Source: Aureimonas sp. Leaf427 | Lineage (GTDB): Bacteria; Pseudomonadota; Alphaproteobacteria; Rhizobiales; Rhizobiaceae | Assembly (NCBI RefSeq): GCF_001425485.1 | Contig: NZ_LMQW01000018.1 | Span: 1 to 35,671, forward strand | Direction: 5' to 3' | DNA: 35,671 nt | Part shown: positions 16,472-24,823 of the stretch, piece after piece | Layout: every line of letters begins with the position of its first letter | Position numbering within the stretch: position 1 is the first letter of the stretch | Notes under the pieces: model-generated | The model's database searches: none | What the model was told of the DNA's origin: nothing | The model's input: the letters and a program-made list of their open reading frames with translations, nothing else | Translations under genes and position numbers: made by a program

Positions 16472-17218
16472 ATGGAAAGCCGCGAGCTCGAAGGCCGGGT
16501 GGCGCTCGTCACCGGGGCCTCCCGAAACATCGGCCGGGCGATCGCCGTCGATCTCGGTCGCGGCGGGGCACAGGTTCTCGTCCACGCCCATCGCGACGGC
16601 GACGCGGCCGAGGAAACGGCATGTCTGGTGCGCAAGGCCGGAGGCGACGCGGCGGTGGCGCTCGGCGATCTGGCGGACCCCGCCGTTCCCGCGCGGATCA
16701 TCGAGGCGGCGACCGCCCGGTTCGGCCGGCTCGACATCCTCGTCGCCAATGCCGCCATCCGGCCGGAAGGCACCCTCGAGAGCCTGACCTACGAGGACTG
16801 GCGTGCGGTCATGGCCCTTTGCCTCGACAGCGTCTTCCTTCTATCCAAGGCCGCGCTCCCGCTCCTGAAGCTGAGCGATCAGGCGGCCATTCTGTCCATC
16901 GGCGGGCTGACCGGCCACAGCGGCGCCGCCGGCCGCGTGCACGTGATCTCCGCCAAGGCTGCGCTGGCCGGCCTCACCAAGGCGCTCGCGTACGACCTCG
17001 GACCCGACGGCGTCACGGTGAACACGGTCGCCCCGGGCCTCATCGAGACCCGGCGCACCGGGGCGGAGCCGGCCCATCACGCCAGCCGCACCAACGTGCT
17101 CGGCCGGCGCGGAACGCCGGAAGAGGTCGCGGCGGCCGTGCGCATGCTGGCAGGTCCCAGCATGCGCTACGTCACGGGCCAGACGCTTCACGTGAACGGC
17201 GGGGCCTTGATGGTCTGA
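16472..17218 (+). CDS. SDR-family oxidoreductase lacking the catalytic Tyr
   Basis: This 248-residue short-chain dehydrogenase (3-oxoacyl-ACP-reductase-like, about the usual length) starts with a cofactor site VALVTGASRNIGRAIA. It continues with VANAAIRPEG and ends with the family closing motif TGQTLHVNGGALMV. In the catalytic region SIGGLTGHSG is followed by HVISAKAALAGLTKAL. The Lys of YxxxK is kept but the Tyr position is Val. A subset of SDRs is known to look like this, and whether they are reductases or carry out another reaction is unclear. ATG 16472 comes one base after the preceding stop, with GAAGGAG upstream. Its position in the tct-MmgE operon suggests a role in processing the imported acid. 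Confidence 0.87.
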   Translation: MESRELEGRVALVTGASRNIGRAIAVDLGRGGAQVLVHAHRDGDAAEETACLVRKAGGDAAVALGDLADPAVPARIIEAATARFGRLDILVANAAIRPEGTLESLTYEDWRAVMALCLDSVFLLSKAALPLLKLSDQAAILSIGGLTGHSGAAGRVHVISAKAALAGLTKALAYDLGPDGVTVNTVAPGLIETRRTGAEPAHHASRTNVLGRRGTPEEVAAAVRMLAGPSMRYVTGQTLHVNGGALMV

Positions 17219-17225
17219 GCCGGCA

Positions 17226-18287
17226 ATGAGGCACGACCGGCCCCCGCCGCACCCCGCGATCCTCGGCTCGGCGACGCTTCTGGCGGCCCTCGCGGGCGCC
17301 TTCCTCTTCCGGGCGGCGCACTGGCCGCTCGCCGCGATCCTCGGCTCGCTCGTCGGCGCGACGCTGGTGGCCAACATGCTCGGCGTCCCGCCCGGCGGGC
17401 GCCTCATCCGGCGCGGCGGCCAGCTCTTCGTCGGCGCCTCGGTCGGCGCCGTCCTGTCGCCGGACATCCTCGGCGCGCTGACCGACCTTCTGCCGCTCAT
17501 GGTCGGCGCCGCGCTGGCCTCGAACCTCGTCGGCTTCGCCCTCGCCTTCCCGCTCGCCCGCATCGCCGGCATCGACCAGCTGACGGCCGTCCTCTGCTCG
17601 CTGCCGGCGGGCATGGCGGAGATGGCGATGCTCGCGCAGGACCTTCGTGCCGACGAGCAGGCCGTCGCGCTCGTCCACACGCTACGCGTCGTCCTCGTCC
17701 TGTCGCTGATCCCGCTTTGGCTCGGGCTCGTCGCGCGCACAGGGCAGCCGCCGACGCCGCTCGGCGGCGCGGCCGGCCTTGCCGAAATCCTCGTCCTCGC
17801 CGCGGCGTCCGGCGTCGTCGCGGCGGTGGCAACGAGGCTGCACGTGGTCAACGCCTACATCATCGCGCCGATGCTCTTCTGCGTGGCGATCGTCGCGGCG
17901 GGCCATCGCCTGCCGCCGGTGCCTCCGCTCCTTCTCTTTACCGCCCAGATCGCGATCGGAACGTCGCTCGGACTGCGCTTTCGCCTCGATCGCCTGCGGC
18001 GCCTGCCCCGCGTCGCGCTGGGCGGCATCCTGACGGGCCTCGCCCTCATCGCCATCGCCTTCGCCGGCCTCGCACCGCTCGCCGAGCGCTTCGGCGGCGT
18101 CGATCACATCTCGGCGATCCTGTCGGTCGCGCCGGGCGGCCTCGGCGAGATGATCGCCTCGGCGGGAACGCTCGGACTTCTCGCGGCCGTCGTCGCCGGC
18201 TTCCAGCTGACGCGAACGATCTCGACCAATCTTCTGGCGCCCCCGCTCATCCGCTGGGTCGTCGAGCGGTCGACGGCGCCAAGATAG
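17226..18287 (+). CDS. AbrB-family membrane protein (putative transporter or regulator)
   Basis: This 353-residue, strongly hydrophobic protein of the AbrB family (Pfam AbrB, sometimes misnamed ammonia monooxygenase) contains two repeats of the same domain. The repeat motif is seen as GGQLFVGASVGAVLSPD with LPAGMAEMAMLAQD in the first half. In the second half it is TAQIAIGTSLGLRF with VAPGGLGEMIASAGTLGL. About nine or ten membrane spans are expected. Members often sit beside TctCBA systems and organic-acid genes; transport of a carboxylate is assumed but not established. It closes the first operon, starting 7 bases after the SDR gene. The next promoter box follows 14 bases after its stop. Confidence 0.85.
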   Translation: MRHDRPPPHPAILGSATLLAALAGAFLFRAAHWPLAAILGSLVGATLVANMLGVPPGGRLIRRGGQLFVGASVGAVLSPDILGALTDLLPLMVGAALASNLVGFALAFPLARIAGIDQLTAVLCSLPAGMAEMAMLAQDLRADEQAVALVHTLRVVLVLSLIPLWLGLVARTGQPPTPLGGAAGLAEILVLAAASGVVAAVATRLHVVNAYIIAPMLFCVAIVAAGHRLPPVPPLLLFTAQIAIGTSLGLRFRLDRLRRLPRVALGGILTGLALIAIAFAGLAPLAERFGGVDHISAILSVAPGGLGEMIASAGTLGLLAAVVAGFQLTRTISTNLLAPPLIRWVVERSTAPR

Positions 18288-18301
18288 CCGATAATAGTAA
18301 T

Positions 18302-18333
18302 CTGTTGACAATCTTCAGTTTGATTCATACCTT
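18302..18333 (+). promoter_or_regulatory. shared box copy 2 and putative promoter of the ABC transporter operon
   Basis: CTGTTGACAATCTTCAG (18302-18318) matches the box found at three other sites. TTGACA (18305-18310) and TACCTT (18328-18333) are 17 bases apart and could form a sigma-70 promoter, so a repressor bound to the box would block it. This starts a new transcription unit. Confidence 0.6.
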
Positions 18334-18391
18334 TCCCGGAAGAATTGAGAGCGGGTCGCACGACGAACCCGCCGAGCCGCAGGGAGGTTTG

Positions 18392-19456
18392 ATGGCGTTC
18401 CTCGAATTGGACGGCCTGACGAAGAGCTACGGCGCTCTGACCGTCGTCAAAGGCGTGAATCTTGCGGTGGAGCAAGGAAAGCTCGTCTGCCTTCTCGGTC
18501 CCTCCGGCTGTGGCAAGACGACGACGCTGCGGCTGATAGCCGGTTTCGTTCCAGCCAATGGCGGCGAGATCCGCGTGGGTGGCAAGGTCGTCTCGTCCGC
18601 CGCCTCGACGGTGCCGCCCGAGGGCCGCAACATGTCGATGATCTTCCAGAGCTACGCGCTCTGGCCGCACATGACGGTGTTCGAGAACGTCGCCTACGGT
18701 CTGCGCCTGCGCAAGCGGCCGGCCGGCGAGATCAAGTCGCGGGTCGATACGATCCTGGCGGCTACCCAGCTTTCCAAGCTCGCCGAACGCTACCCGGGCG
18801 AATTGTCCGGCGGCCAGCAGCAACGCGTCTCCCTCGCTCGCGCGCTCGTCATCAAGCCGGAGATCCTGCTCCTCGACGAACCCCTCTCCAATCTCGACGC
18901 CAATCTTCGCGAGGAGATGCGCTTCGAAATCCGTCGCCTCCACGACGAGTTCCGCTACACGACCGTCTACGTCACGCACGATCAGGTCGAGGCGATGACG
19001 ACGGCCGATCTCATCGTCGTCATGAACGACGGGCGGATCGAGCAAGCTGGCTCGCCCGAGGACATCTACGCGCGCCCCGAGACCGAATTCGTGGCCCGCT
19101 TCATCGGCGGCACCAACATCCTGTCGGGCACGCGGCTGGACGATCGCACGGTCTCCGCCGAGGGCGGGCTGGTGCTGGCCTGCAGCAGCGGCACGGTTGG
19201 CCCGAGCGGACACACTGCCGTTTCCGTGCGCCACCATGACATCGAACTGTCCCGAACCCGCCCGGCCGCCGCAACCAACGTCGCGACGGGGACGGTGACG
19301 CGTCAGATCTACCTGGGATCGCATCGCGACTATCTCGTCGCGCTGCCCGGCGGGGCCACCGTGCGCACGGTCGCGCCGGTCGACGTCGCGATCCCGGTCG
19401 GCGGGGAGGTCTGGCTCCATTTCCCGCCCGAGCACTGCCGAGCGCTCGCCGCATAG
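18392..19456 (+). CDS. Fbp/Pot-type ABC transporter ATPase
   Basis: This 354-residue ATPase belongs to the FbpC/PotA/CysA group. Walker A is GPSGCGKTT (about residues 36-44), the signature is LSGGQQQRVSLARAL (about 138), Walker B is ILLLDEPLSNLD (about 158), and the switch His is in VYVTHDQ. A C-terminal TOBE-like regulatory domain runs from about residue 240 (TNILSGTRL to VWLHFPPEHC). A strong ribosome site (AGGGAGG) fixes the start at 18392, although the frame is open far upstream. It is first in a three-gene operon with a binding protein and fused permease. Its homologues move Fe(III), phosphonates, thiamine or polyamines, so the substrate cannot be chosen from this protein. Confidence 0.92.
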   Translation: MAFLELDGLTKSYGALTVVKGVNLAVEQGKLVCLLGPSGCGKTTTLRLIAGFVPANGGEIRVGGKVVSSAASTVPPEGRNMSMIFQSYALWPHMTVFENVAYGLRLRKRPAGEIKSRVDTILAATQLSKLAERYPGELSGGQQQRVSLARALVIKPEILLLDEPLSNLDANLREEMRFEIRRLHDEFRYTTVYVTHDQVEAMTTADLIVVMNDGRIEQAGSPEDIYARPETEFVARFIGGTNILSGTRLDDRTVSAEGGLVLACSSGTVGPSGHTAVSVRHHDIELSRTRPAAATNVATGTVTRQIYLGSHRDYLVALPGGATVRTVAPVDVAIPVGGEVWLHFPPEHCRALAA

Positions 19457-19495
19457 AAGCGCCGGTCCAACGAACGATCCAGGGAGGATGACACC

Positions 19496-20539
19496 ATGTG
19501 GACGAAGACGATGGCCGCCGCGATGATGGCGGCGGGAGCGATGACGGCGCCGGTCCTCGCGGAGGCGCCAGCCCCCTACCAGGTGACGCCGGAGCTGGAA
19601 GCGGCGGCCAAGGCGGAAGGCAAGGTCGTGTTCTACACTGCGACGGACGTCACCGTCGCCGAGAAGCTCGCCGACCTCTTCAAGCAGAAGTATCCGGGCA
19701 TCGCCGTGCAGGTCGAGCGCGCCGGTTCCGAGCGCGTCTTTCAGCGCATCGGGCAGGAATACTCGTCCGGCATCTACAGCGCCGACGTCATCGAGACCTC
19801 CGACGCCGTGCACTTCGAGTACTTCAAGCGCGAGGGCTGGCTGGAGCCAATGGTGCCCGAGGAGGTCGCCGCGAAGTGGCCGGCCGATGAGAAAGACCCG
19901 GACGGCGCCTTCGCGGCCTATCGCGCGCATCTCTCCGTCCTCGCCTACCGCACCGATCTCCTGCCGGAAGCGGAAGCGCCGAAGACCTGGACGGACCTTC
20001 TCGACCCACGCTTCAAAGGCAAGATGGTCAAGGCCCATCCCGGCTACAGCGGCACGATCATGACCGCGACCTACGTGCTCAGCCAGCTTCTCGGCTGGGA
20101 ATATTTTGAGAAACTCGGCACGCAGGAGGTCATGCAGGTCCAGTCCTCCACCGAGCCGCCGAAGAAGCTCGGCCAGGGCGAACGCGCGCTCGAGGTGGAC
20201 GGCAACGAGTACAACATCTTCCGCCTGCAGGACGAGGGCCAGCCGATCAAGATCGTCTACCCCGCCGAGGGCACGCCGCTCGCGGTCGGCAATGCCGCCG
20301 TTCTGAAGGAAGCGCCGAACAAGAATGCCGCCAAGCTCTTTTACAGCTTCCTCTTCTCCAAGGACGCCCAGCAGTTGAACAGCGACTTCGGCGGACTGCG
20401 CTCCTTCCATCCCGACGTGAAGGAAAAGACCGGCCGCACGCCGCTTTCCGAGATCAAGCTCCTTCATTCGGATCCGGTTGCGCTGGAACCCGAGATCGAG
20501 ACGATCAAGGCGAACTACGAACAATATTTCGGAACGTGA
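19496..20539 (+). CDS. FbpA-type ABC transporter substrate-binding protein
   Basis: This 347-residue family 1 extracellular solute-binding protein has a signal peptide (MAAAMMAAGAMTAPVLA, cut before EA). The fold pattern is that of FbpA/AfuA-like proteins: GKVVFYTATDVTVAEKLADL, YSADVIETSDAVHFEYF, TWTDLLDPRFKGKMV, and late Y-rich segments. The two neighbouring tyrosines that bind Fe(III) in true FbpA are not obvious, and the site around residue 235 reads NEYNIF. Because it lies in a carboxylate-degradation island, it may bind an organic acid, phosphonate-like compound or metal chelate instead of free iron. GGGAGGATG precedes ATG 19496. It stands between the ATPase and permease genes. Confidence 0.9.
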   Translation: MWTKTMAAAMMAAGAMTAPVLAEAPAPYQVTPELEAAAKAEGKVVFYTATDVTVAEKLADLFKQKYPGIAVQVERAGSERVFQRIGQEYSSGIYSADVIETSDAVHFEYFKREGWLEPMVPEEVAAKWPADEKDPDGAFAAYRAHLSVLAYRTDLLPEAEAPKTWTDLLDPRFKGKMVKAHPGYSGTIMTATYVLSQLLGWEYFEKLGTQEVMQVQSSTEPPKKLGQGERALEVDGNEYNIFRLQDEGQPIKIVYPAEGTPLAVGNAAVLKEAPNKNAAKLFYSFLFSKDAQQLNSDFGGLRSFHPDVKEKTGRTPLSEIKLLHSDPVALEPEIETIKANYEQYFGT

Positions 20540-20546
20540 GGCCGAG

Positions 20547-22268
20547 ATGACCAGCATCGCTCAAGACGACACGGCGCCACGCCGCAGGCTCGACCTTTCC
20601 TGGCCGACCTTCGCCTTCCTCGCCGCCCTCTTGGGCGTGCTGGTCATCCTGCCGCTCTTCTGGCTGCTCTTCTACAGCGTTCGCAACGATCGCGGCGGAG
20701 GGCTCACTCTCAACAACTTCGTCTCGCTCTTCACGGACCCGACGCTGTTTCGCGCCTACGGCCTCGCCTTCGGCATGGCGCTCGGGGTCGGCATTCTCGC
20801 CTGCCTCGTCGCCACGCCCATGGCCTGGCTCGTGGCCCGCACCGACCTTCCCGGTCGGCGGACCATCCGCATGCTGGTGACTGCGTCCTTCGTGACGCCG
20901 CCCTTCCTCGGCGCCATCGCCTACGAGATCCTAGCAGCACCGAACTCCGGCGCGGTCAACGTCCTCTATCGCAACCTCTTAGGCCTTTCGCGCGACGCGG
21001 TTCTCGTCAACATCTACTCATTCCCGGGCCTCGTCTTCGTCATGGCCTGCTTCATCTTTCCCTTCGTCTTCACCCTGGTCGCCAATGCCTTCGACAAGGT
21101 GCCCTCCGATCTCGAAGACGCCTCGTCGATCCTCGGCGGCCGGACCATGACGACGCTCCGTCGCGTGACGATCCCGCTGGTCCTGCCGGCGATGCTGGCG
21201 GGAACGCTGATCGCGATCCTGCAGGCACTGACCATGTTCGGCTCGCCCGCCATCATCGCGCTGCCCGCCGGTTTCCACGTAATCACGACGAAGATCTGGA
21301 GCCTCTTCCAGTTCCCGCCCAAACCCGGTCTCGCGGCCGCGGCCGCGATCCCGCTTCTCGTCCTCACGATCATCCTTCTGCGTGCGCAACGTGCCATTCT
21401 CGGGCGCAAGGGCTACACGGTGCTCGGCGGCAAGAGCGGCACGCCCCGCATCACCCATCTCGGTCGCTGGAAATGGGTGGCGGTGCTTTTCGTCGGCACG
21501 GTGCTTTCGCTGACGATCGTCCTGCCCTACGCCGCGCTCGTGAAGACCGCCTTCTCCAACAGCGTCGGCGACATCTTCGACTTCACGACGATCACGCTGC
21601 GCCACTGGAACTTCGTGCTCTTTGAATTCTCCGCCACGCAGCTCGCCCTTCGCAACACCTTCTTCCTTGGAATCGTGACGGCGACGATCGTCACAGCTAT
21701 CGCGCTCGTCGTCTCCTATCTCGTGACGCGCCGCTCGGTGCCGGGAGCGCCGATCCTCGGCGTGCTCGCGACCGCGCCGGTGGCCATTCCCGGCATCGTC
21801 CTCGGCGTCGGCCTGTTCCTTTCCTACGCGAACCCGACGTTCAAGCTCTACGGCACGCTCTGGATCCTTCTCATCGCCTTCATGACGATCGAGCTTCCAG
21901 CCGGCTACCAGCAGATGTCCGCCTCGTTCCAAGGCGTTCACCCCGAGCTGGAGGAGGCCGGGCGCATCATGGGGGCCTCGCGGCTGAAGACGCTCTGGGA
22001 CATCACGGCGCCGCTCCTGCGCACCAGCGTAGTGGCCGCATGGTGCTTCGTCTTCGTCGGCACGATCAGGGAGCTATCGGCAACGATCCTGCTGACCACC
22101 GCCAACACCAAGCTCGTCTCGGTCATCATCTACGACCTGAACGAAAGCGGCGATCTGGGCGCGATCTGCGTGCTCGGCATCATCCTTCTCGCCGCCTCCT
22201 TCCTCGTCGTCTTCGCTGCCAACCGGCTGCCGGTGCTCGGCGGGTCGCAGATGAACGCGCGGGGCTGA
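20547..22268 (+). CDS. Fbp-type fused ABC transporter permease
   Basis: This 573-residue permease has two binding-protein-dependent transport domains in one chain, as in FbpB and related transporters, with about 12 membrane spans. Both halves carry the EAA-type loop that contacts the ATPase: DLEDASSILGGRTMTTLRRV (about residue 190) and ELEEAGRIMGASRLKTLWDI (about residue 470). ATG 20547 begins 7 bases after the binding-protein stop, with GTGAGGCCGAG giving a plausible ribosome site. It completes the ATPase-binding protein-permease operon and is followed by a strong hairpin. The length is close to that of other fused permeases of the group. Confidence 0.93.
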   Translation: MTSIAQDDTAPRRRLDLSWPTFAFLAALLGVLVILPLFWLLFYSVRNDRGGGLTLNNFVSLFTDPTLFRAYGLAFGMALGVGILACLVATPMAWLVARTDLPGRRTIRMLVTASFVTPPFLGAIAYEILAAPNSGAVNVLYRNLLGLSRDAVLVNIYSFPGLVFVMACFIFPFVFTLVANAFDKVPSDLEDASSILGGRTMTTLRRVTIPLVLPAMLAGTLIAILQALTMFGSPAIIALPAGFHVITTKIWSLFQFPPKPGLAAAAAIPLLVLTIILLRAQRAILGRKGYTVLGGKSGTPRITHLGRWKWVAVLFVGTVLSLTIVLPYAALVKTAFSNSVGDIFDFTTITLRHWNFVLFEFSATQLALRNTFFLGIVTATIVTAIALVVSYLVTRRSVPGAPILGVLATAPVAIPGIVLGVGLFLSYANPTFKLYGTLWILLIAFMTIELPAGYQQMSASFQGVHPELEEAGRIMGASRLKTLWDITAPLLRTSVVAAWCFVFVGTIRELSATILLTTANTKLVSVIIYDLNESGDLGAICVLGIILLAASFLVVFAANRLPVLGGSQMNARG

Positions 22269-22275
22269 ACGTGAC

Positions 22276-22309
22276 GTCGCGGCGGATGCGCGTCGCGCTC
22301 CGCCGCGAC
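22276..22309 (+). terminator. GC-rich hairpin after the ABC permease gene
   Basis: GTCGCGGCGGA (22276-22286) pairs perfectly with TCCGCCGCGAC (22299-22309) around a 12-base loop, starting 7 bases after the permease stop. No T-run follows, so termination may be partial or rho-assisted. Confidence 0.5.
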
Positions 22310-22416
22310 ACGGCGGCGAGCCGCGCCGCGCAGGACAAGATTTCGATCGGAGACGCAAGGGAAAGCCGCTATAGAGGCAAACCCTGTCCCTCGCGGACGC
22401 TCGCGATGGCGCCTCC

Positions 22417-23157
22417 ATGTCCGACATTTTGAACCTGCCGCAGAACCTTTCGGCCATCGACTTCCTGCGCACGCGCTCGCTCGCCAACGTCGTACAGGCC
22501 GAGATCGAGCGGATGATCATCGACGGCGAGCTGAAGCCGAACGAGCGGGTGAACGAGAACGGCCTCTCGCAGCGCCTCGGAGTCAGCCGCGGACCCATCC
22601 GCGAGGCCTGCTCGGCGCTGGCTGCCATGGGCCTCATCGAGATCATCCCGAACCGCGGCTTCTTCATCCGGGCCCTCACCAACGAGGAAGCCAAAGACCT
22701 CTCGGAGGCGCGTGCCTGCGTCTTCGGCTGCATGGCGATGATTCTGGCCGAACGCATCACGGACGAGGAGATCGCAATCCTTCGCGCCCTCACGGACCGG
22801 ATGGACGAGATCGTCGCCATCGGCGACGTCCACGTCTACTACCCCGTCAATCTCGAATTCCACAAACGCATCGCTGTCATGGCCGGCAACGATCGCCTGG
22901 AGACGATCTACGGCAACTTCGTGCGCGAACTGCACATCCAGCGCTATCGGGCGCTTGCCAGCCACGACGTGCTCCACATCTCCAACGAGGAACACAAGGC
23001 GATCGTCGATGCACTCGCCTCCCGCGACCCCGTCCGCGCCCTCGTCGCTGCCCGCACCCACATCCGCAACGGCATCGAGCGCACGCAGAAGGCGGGACAG
23101 CCGGATGACGCAACCCCGAAGCGCAAGCCGGGGCGCAAGACGAAGGTCGTGGAATAG
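22417..23157 (+). CDS. GntR-family regulator, FCD subgroup, second copy
   Basis: This 246-residue FadR-type regulator has a winged helix at about residues 20-85 (VNENGLSQRLGVSRGPIREA and LIEIIPNRGFFIR). The FCD domain follows, with probable metal-binding His residues in VNLEFHKRI, NEEHKAIVDAL and AARTHIRNG. It ends in a basic tail (KRKPGRKTK) that the regulator at 11196 lacks. It is a clear paralogue of that protein, and both lie next to copies of the same sequence box. It is flanked by the ABC transporter operon and the second MmgE/PrpD gene, whose box lies 58 bases downstream of its stop. No clear ribosome site is seen before ATG 22417; TATAGA near 22370 may be part of its promoter. Confidence 0.88.
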   Translation: MSDILNLPQNLSAIDFLRTRSLANVVQAEIERMIIDGELKPNERVNENGLSQRLGVSRGPIREACSALAAMGLIEIIPNRGFFIRALTNEEAKDLSEARACVFGCMAMILAERITDEEIAILRALTDRMDEIVAIGDVHVYYPVNLEFHKRIAVMAGNDRLETIYGNFVRELHIQRYRALASHDVLHISNEEHKAIVDALASRDPVRALVAARTHIRNGIERTQKAGQPDDATPKRKPGRKTKVVE

Positions 23158-23214
23158 GCTCCAAGATCGACTGCAGGAAGAGTGTGCCGCATCCACCCGA
23201 TGTCGTCCTGCAAT

Positions 23215-23231
23215 CTGTTGACAATTTACAG
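23215..23231 (+). promoter_or_regulatory. shared box copy 3 (MmgE/PrpD operon)
   Basis: CTGTTGACAATTTACAG has the same core as the copies at 11157, 18302 and 29983, with CTGT and ACAG as a short inverted repeat at its ends. It lies 51 bases before the ATG at 23282. TTGACA within it may be the -35 hexamer; no clear -10 was seen. Confidence 0.6.
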
Positions 23232-23281
23232 TCTTGTTGCCAAGGTCAGGTCATCGCGAACAACCCGGGCGAGGACACGAC

Positions 23282-24697
23282 ATGAACCAAAACAAGGCCG
23301 TCGATATCGAGCTGACGAAGTATGTCGCCGCATTCGTCGTCGAGACGAAGGTGGAGGATCTGCCGTCCGACGTCATCGAACTCGGTAAGAAATCGATCCT
23401 CGACGGGTTCGGTCTAGCGCTGTCGGGGTCGGTGGCCAAGAGCGGCGCTCTCGTACGCCGCCATCTCGAGGATCTCGGCCTTTCGGACGGGGCCGCGACT
23501 GTCATCGGCGGCGGCCGCAAGGTCGCGCCGCGCTTCGCGGCCTTCGCGAACGGCGTCGGCATCCACGCGGACGACTACGACGACACGCAGCTCGCCGTCG
23601 CCAAGGACCGCGTCTACGGCCTCCTGACCCATCCCACCGCGCCCGCGCTGCCCGCCGCCTTCGCCATCTCGGAGCTTCTGAAGGCTTCGGGCCGCGACTT
23701 CATGATGGCCTACCACCTCGGCGTGGAGGTGGAATGCAAGATCGCCGAGGCGATCGCGCCGCGCCACTACCAGACCGGCTTCCACGCCACCGCCACCTGC
23801 GGCACCTTCGCCGCCGCTGCCGCGACGGCCCGCCTGATGGGCTTCGACGTCGCGACCACGCAGCGCGCGCTCTCGCTCGCGGGCAGCCAGTCGGCGGGCC
23901 TTCGCGAGAACTTCGGCACGATGACCAAGCCCTTTCATGCCGGCAAGGCGGCCGAAAGCGGCGTCGCGGCGGCGCAGTTCGCCTCCTACGGCTGGACGGC
24001 GGCGGCCCGCATCCTCGAGGCGCCCCGCGGCTTCTTCTCGGCGGCCGGCGGCGGCTACGACGTGGACGCCATCCACGGTAAGCTCGGCGCGCCCTGGACC
24101 TTCGCCAGCCCCGGCGTCTCCATCAAGCCCCATCCGTCGGGCTCGCTGACGCATCCCGGCATGACCGAGATGCTCCGCCTCATCAAGGAGAACGGCATTC
24201 GGGCCGAGGACGTCGCCCATGTGCGCGTCGGCACCAACTCTAACATGCCGAACGCCCTCATCCATCACCGCCCGAAGGACGAGCTCCAGGCGAAGTTCTC
24301 CATGGAGTTCTGCATGGCGATCCTCCTTCTCGACGGCCGCGCCGGGCTCGCCGAATTCACCGACGAGGCGGTCGAGCGCGACGACGTGAAGGCGATGATC
24401 GAGAAGGTCGACTTCGTCATCGACGACGTGGCGGAGGCTGCCGGCTACCACCTGATGACGACGATCATCGACATTCAGCTGAAGGACGGCCGCCGCATCT
24501 CGGGCCGTGCCGATTTCGGCAAGGGCAGTCCGGCCTTCCCGATGAGCTACGACGAGGTCGCCGGCAAGTTCCGCGAGAACGCCGAGTTCGCCGGAATGAC
24601 GGCGGAGAGAGCCGACGAGGTCGTGGAGCTCGTCCGGCGCGTCGAGACGCTGTCCGGCGTCGACGACCTTTCGCGGCTCCTGATCCGCGCCGCCTGA
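23282..24697 (+). CDS. MmgE/PrpD family protein, copy 2
   Basis: This 471-residue member of the 2-methylcitrate dehydratase/cis-aconitate decarboxylase superfamily carries the motif GIHADDYDDTQ (about residue 95), then a short insertion with VYGLLTHPTAPALPA. It continues with GFHATATCGTFAAAAATARL, NFGTMTKPFHAGKAAESG (about residue 218) and VSIKPHPSGSLTHPG (about residue 281). Active-site-type Asp, His and Lys residues are all present. ATG 23282 follows shared box 3. It is followed by another MmgE/PrpD gene and a dehydrogenase gene, so it probably supplies a 2-hydroxyacid isomer for oxidative decarboxylation. Which of dehydratase, isomerase, decarboxylase or epimerase it is cannot be decided by reading. 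Confidence 0.9.
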   Translation: MNQNKAVDIELTKYVAAFVVETKVEDLPSDVIELGKKSILDGFGLALSGSVAKSGALVRRHLEDLGLSDGAATVIGGGRKVAPRFAAFANGVGIHADDYDDTQLAVAKDRVYGLLTHPTAPALPAAFAISELLKASGRDFMMAYHLGVEVECKIAEAIAPRHYQTGFHATATCGTFAAAAATARLMGFDVATTQRALSLAGSQSAGLRENFGTMTKPFHAGKAAESGVAAAQFASYGWTAAARILEAPRGFFSAAGGGYDVDAIHGKLGAPWTFASPGVSIKPHPSGSLTHPGMTEMLRLIKENGIRAEDVAHVRVGTNSNMPNALIHHRPKDELQAKFSMEFCMAILLLDGRAGLAEFTDEAVERDDVKAMIEKVDFVIDDVAEAAGYHLMTTIIDIQLKDGRRISGRADFGKGSPAFPMSYDEVAGKFRENAEFAGMTAERADEVVELVRRVETLSGVDDLSRLLIRAA

Positions 24698-24730
24698 ACC
24701 TGAACCTATCGAACCGACCGAAGCCTCGTT

Positions 24731-24762
24731 GAGGCGCCGCCCCGATCCTGGCGCGGCGCCTC
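24731..24762 (+). promoter_or_regulatory. perfect hairpin between the two adjacent MmgE/PrpD genes
   Basis: GAGGCGCCGC (24731-24740) pairs perfectly with GCGGCGCCTC (24753-24762). It sits in a 126-base gap within an otherwise continuous gene series. Without a T-run it is more likely a stability or attenuation element than a complete terminator. Confidence 0.5.
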
Positions 24763-24823
24763 GGCGCTCCGATCGAACGACCGACCTCACGGCCGCGGGC
24801 CGGCCCATCATGAAAGTGCCGTC

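Noticed and set aside
18104-20557. 817-codon open frame on the minus strand across the ABC transporter genes
   Set aside because: It is the reverse shadow of well-supported plus-strand genes with clear motifs and ribosome sites; its Arg/Asp/His-rich sequence has no family character and is typical of antisense frames in GC-rich DNA.
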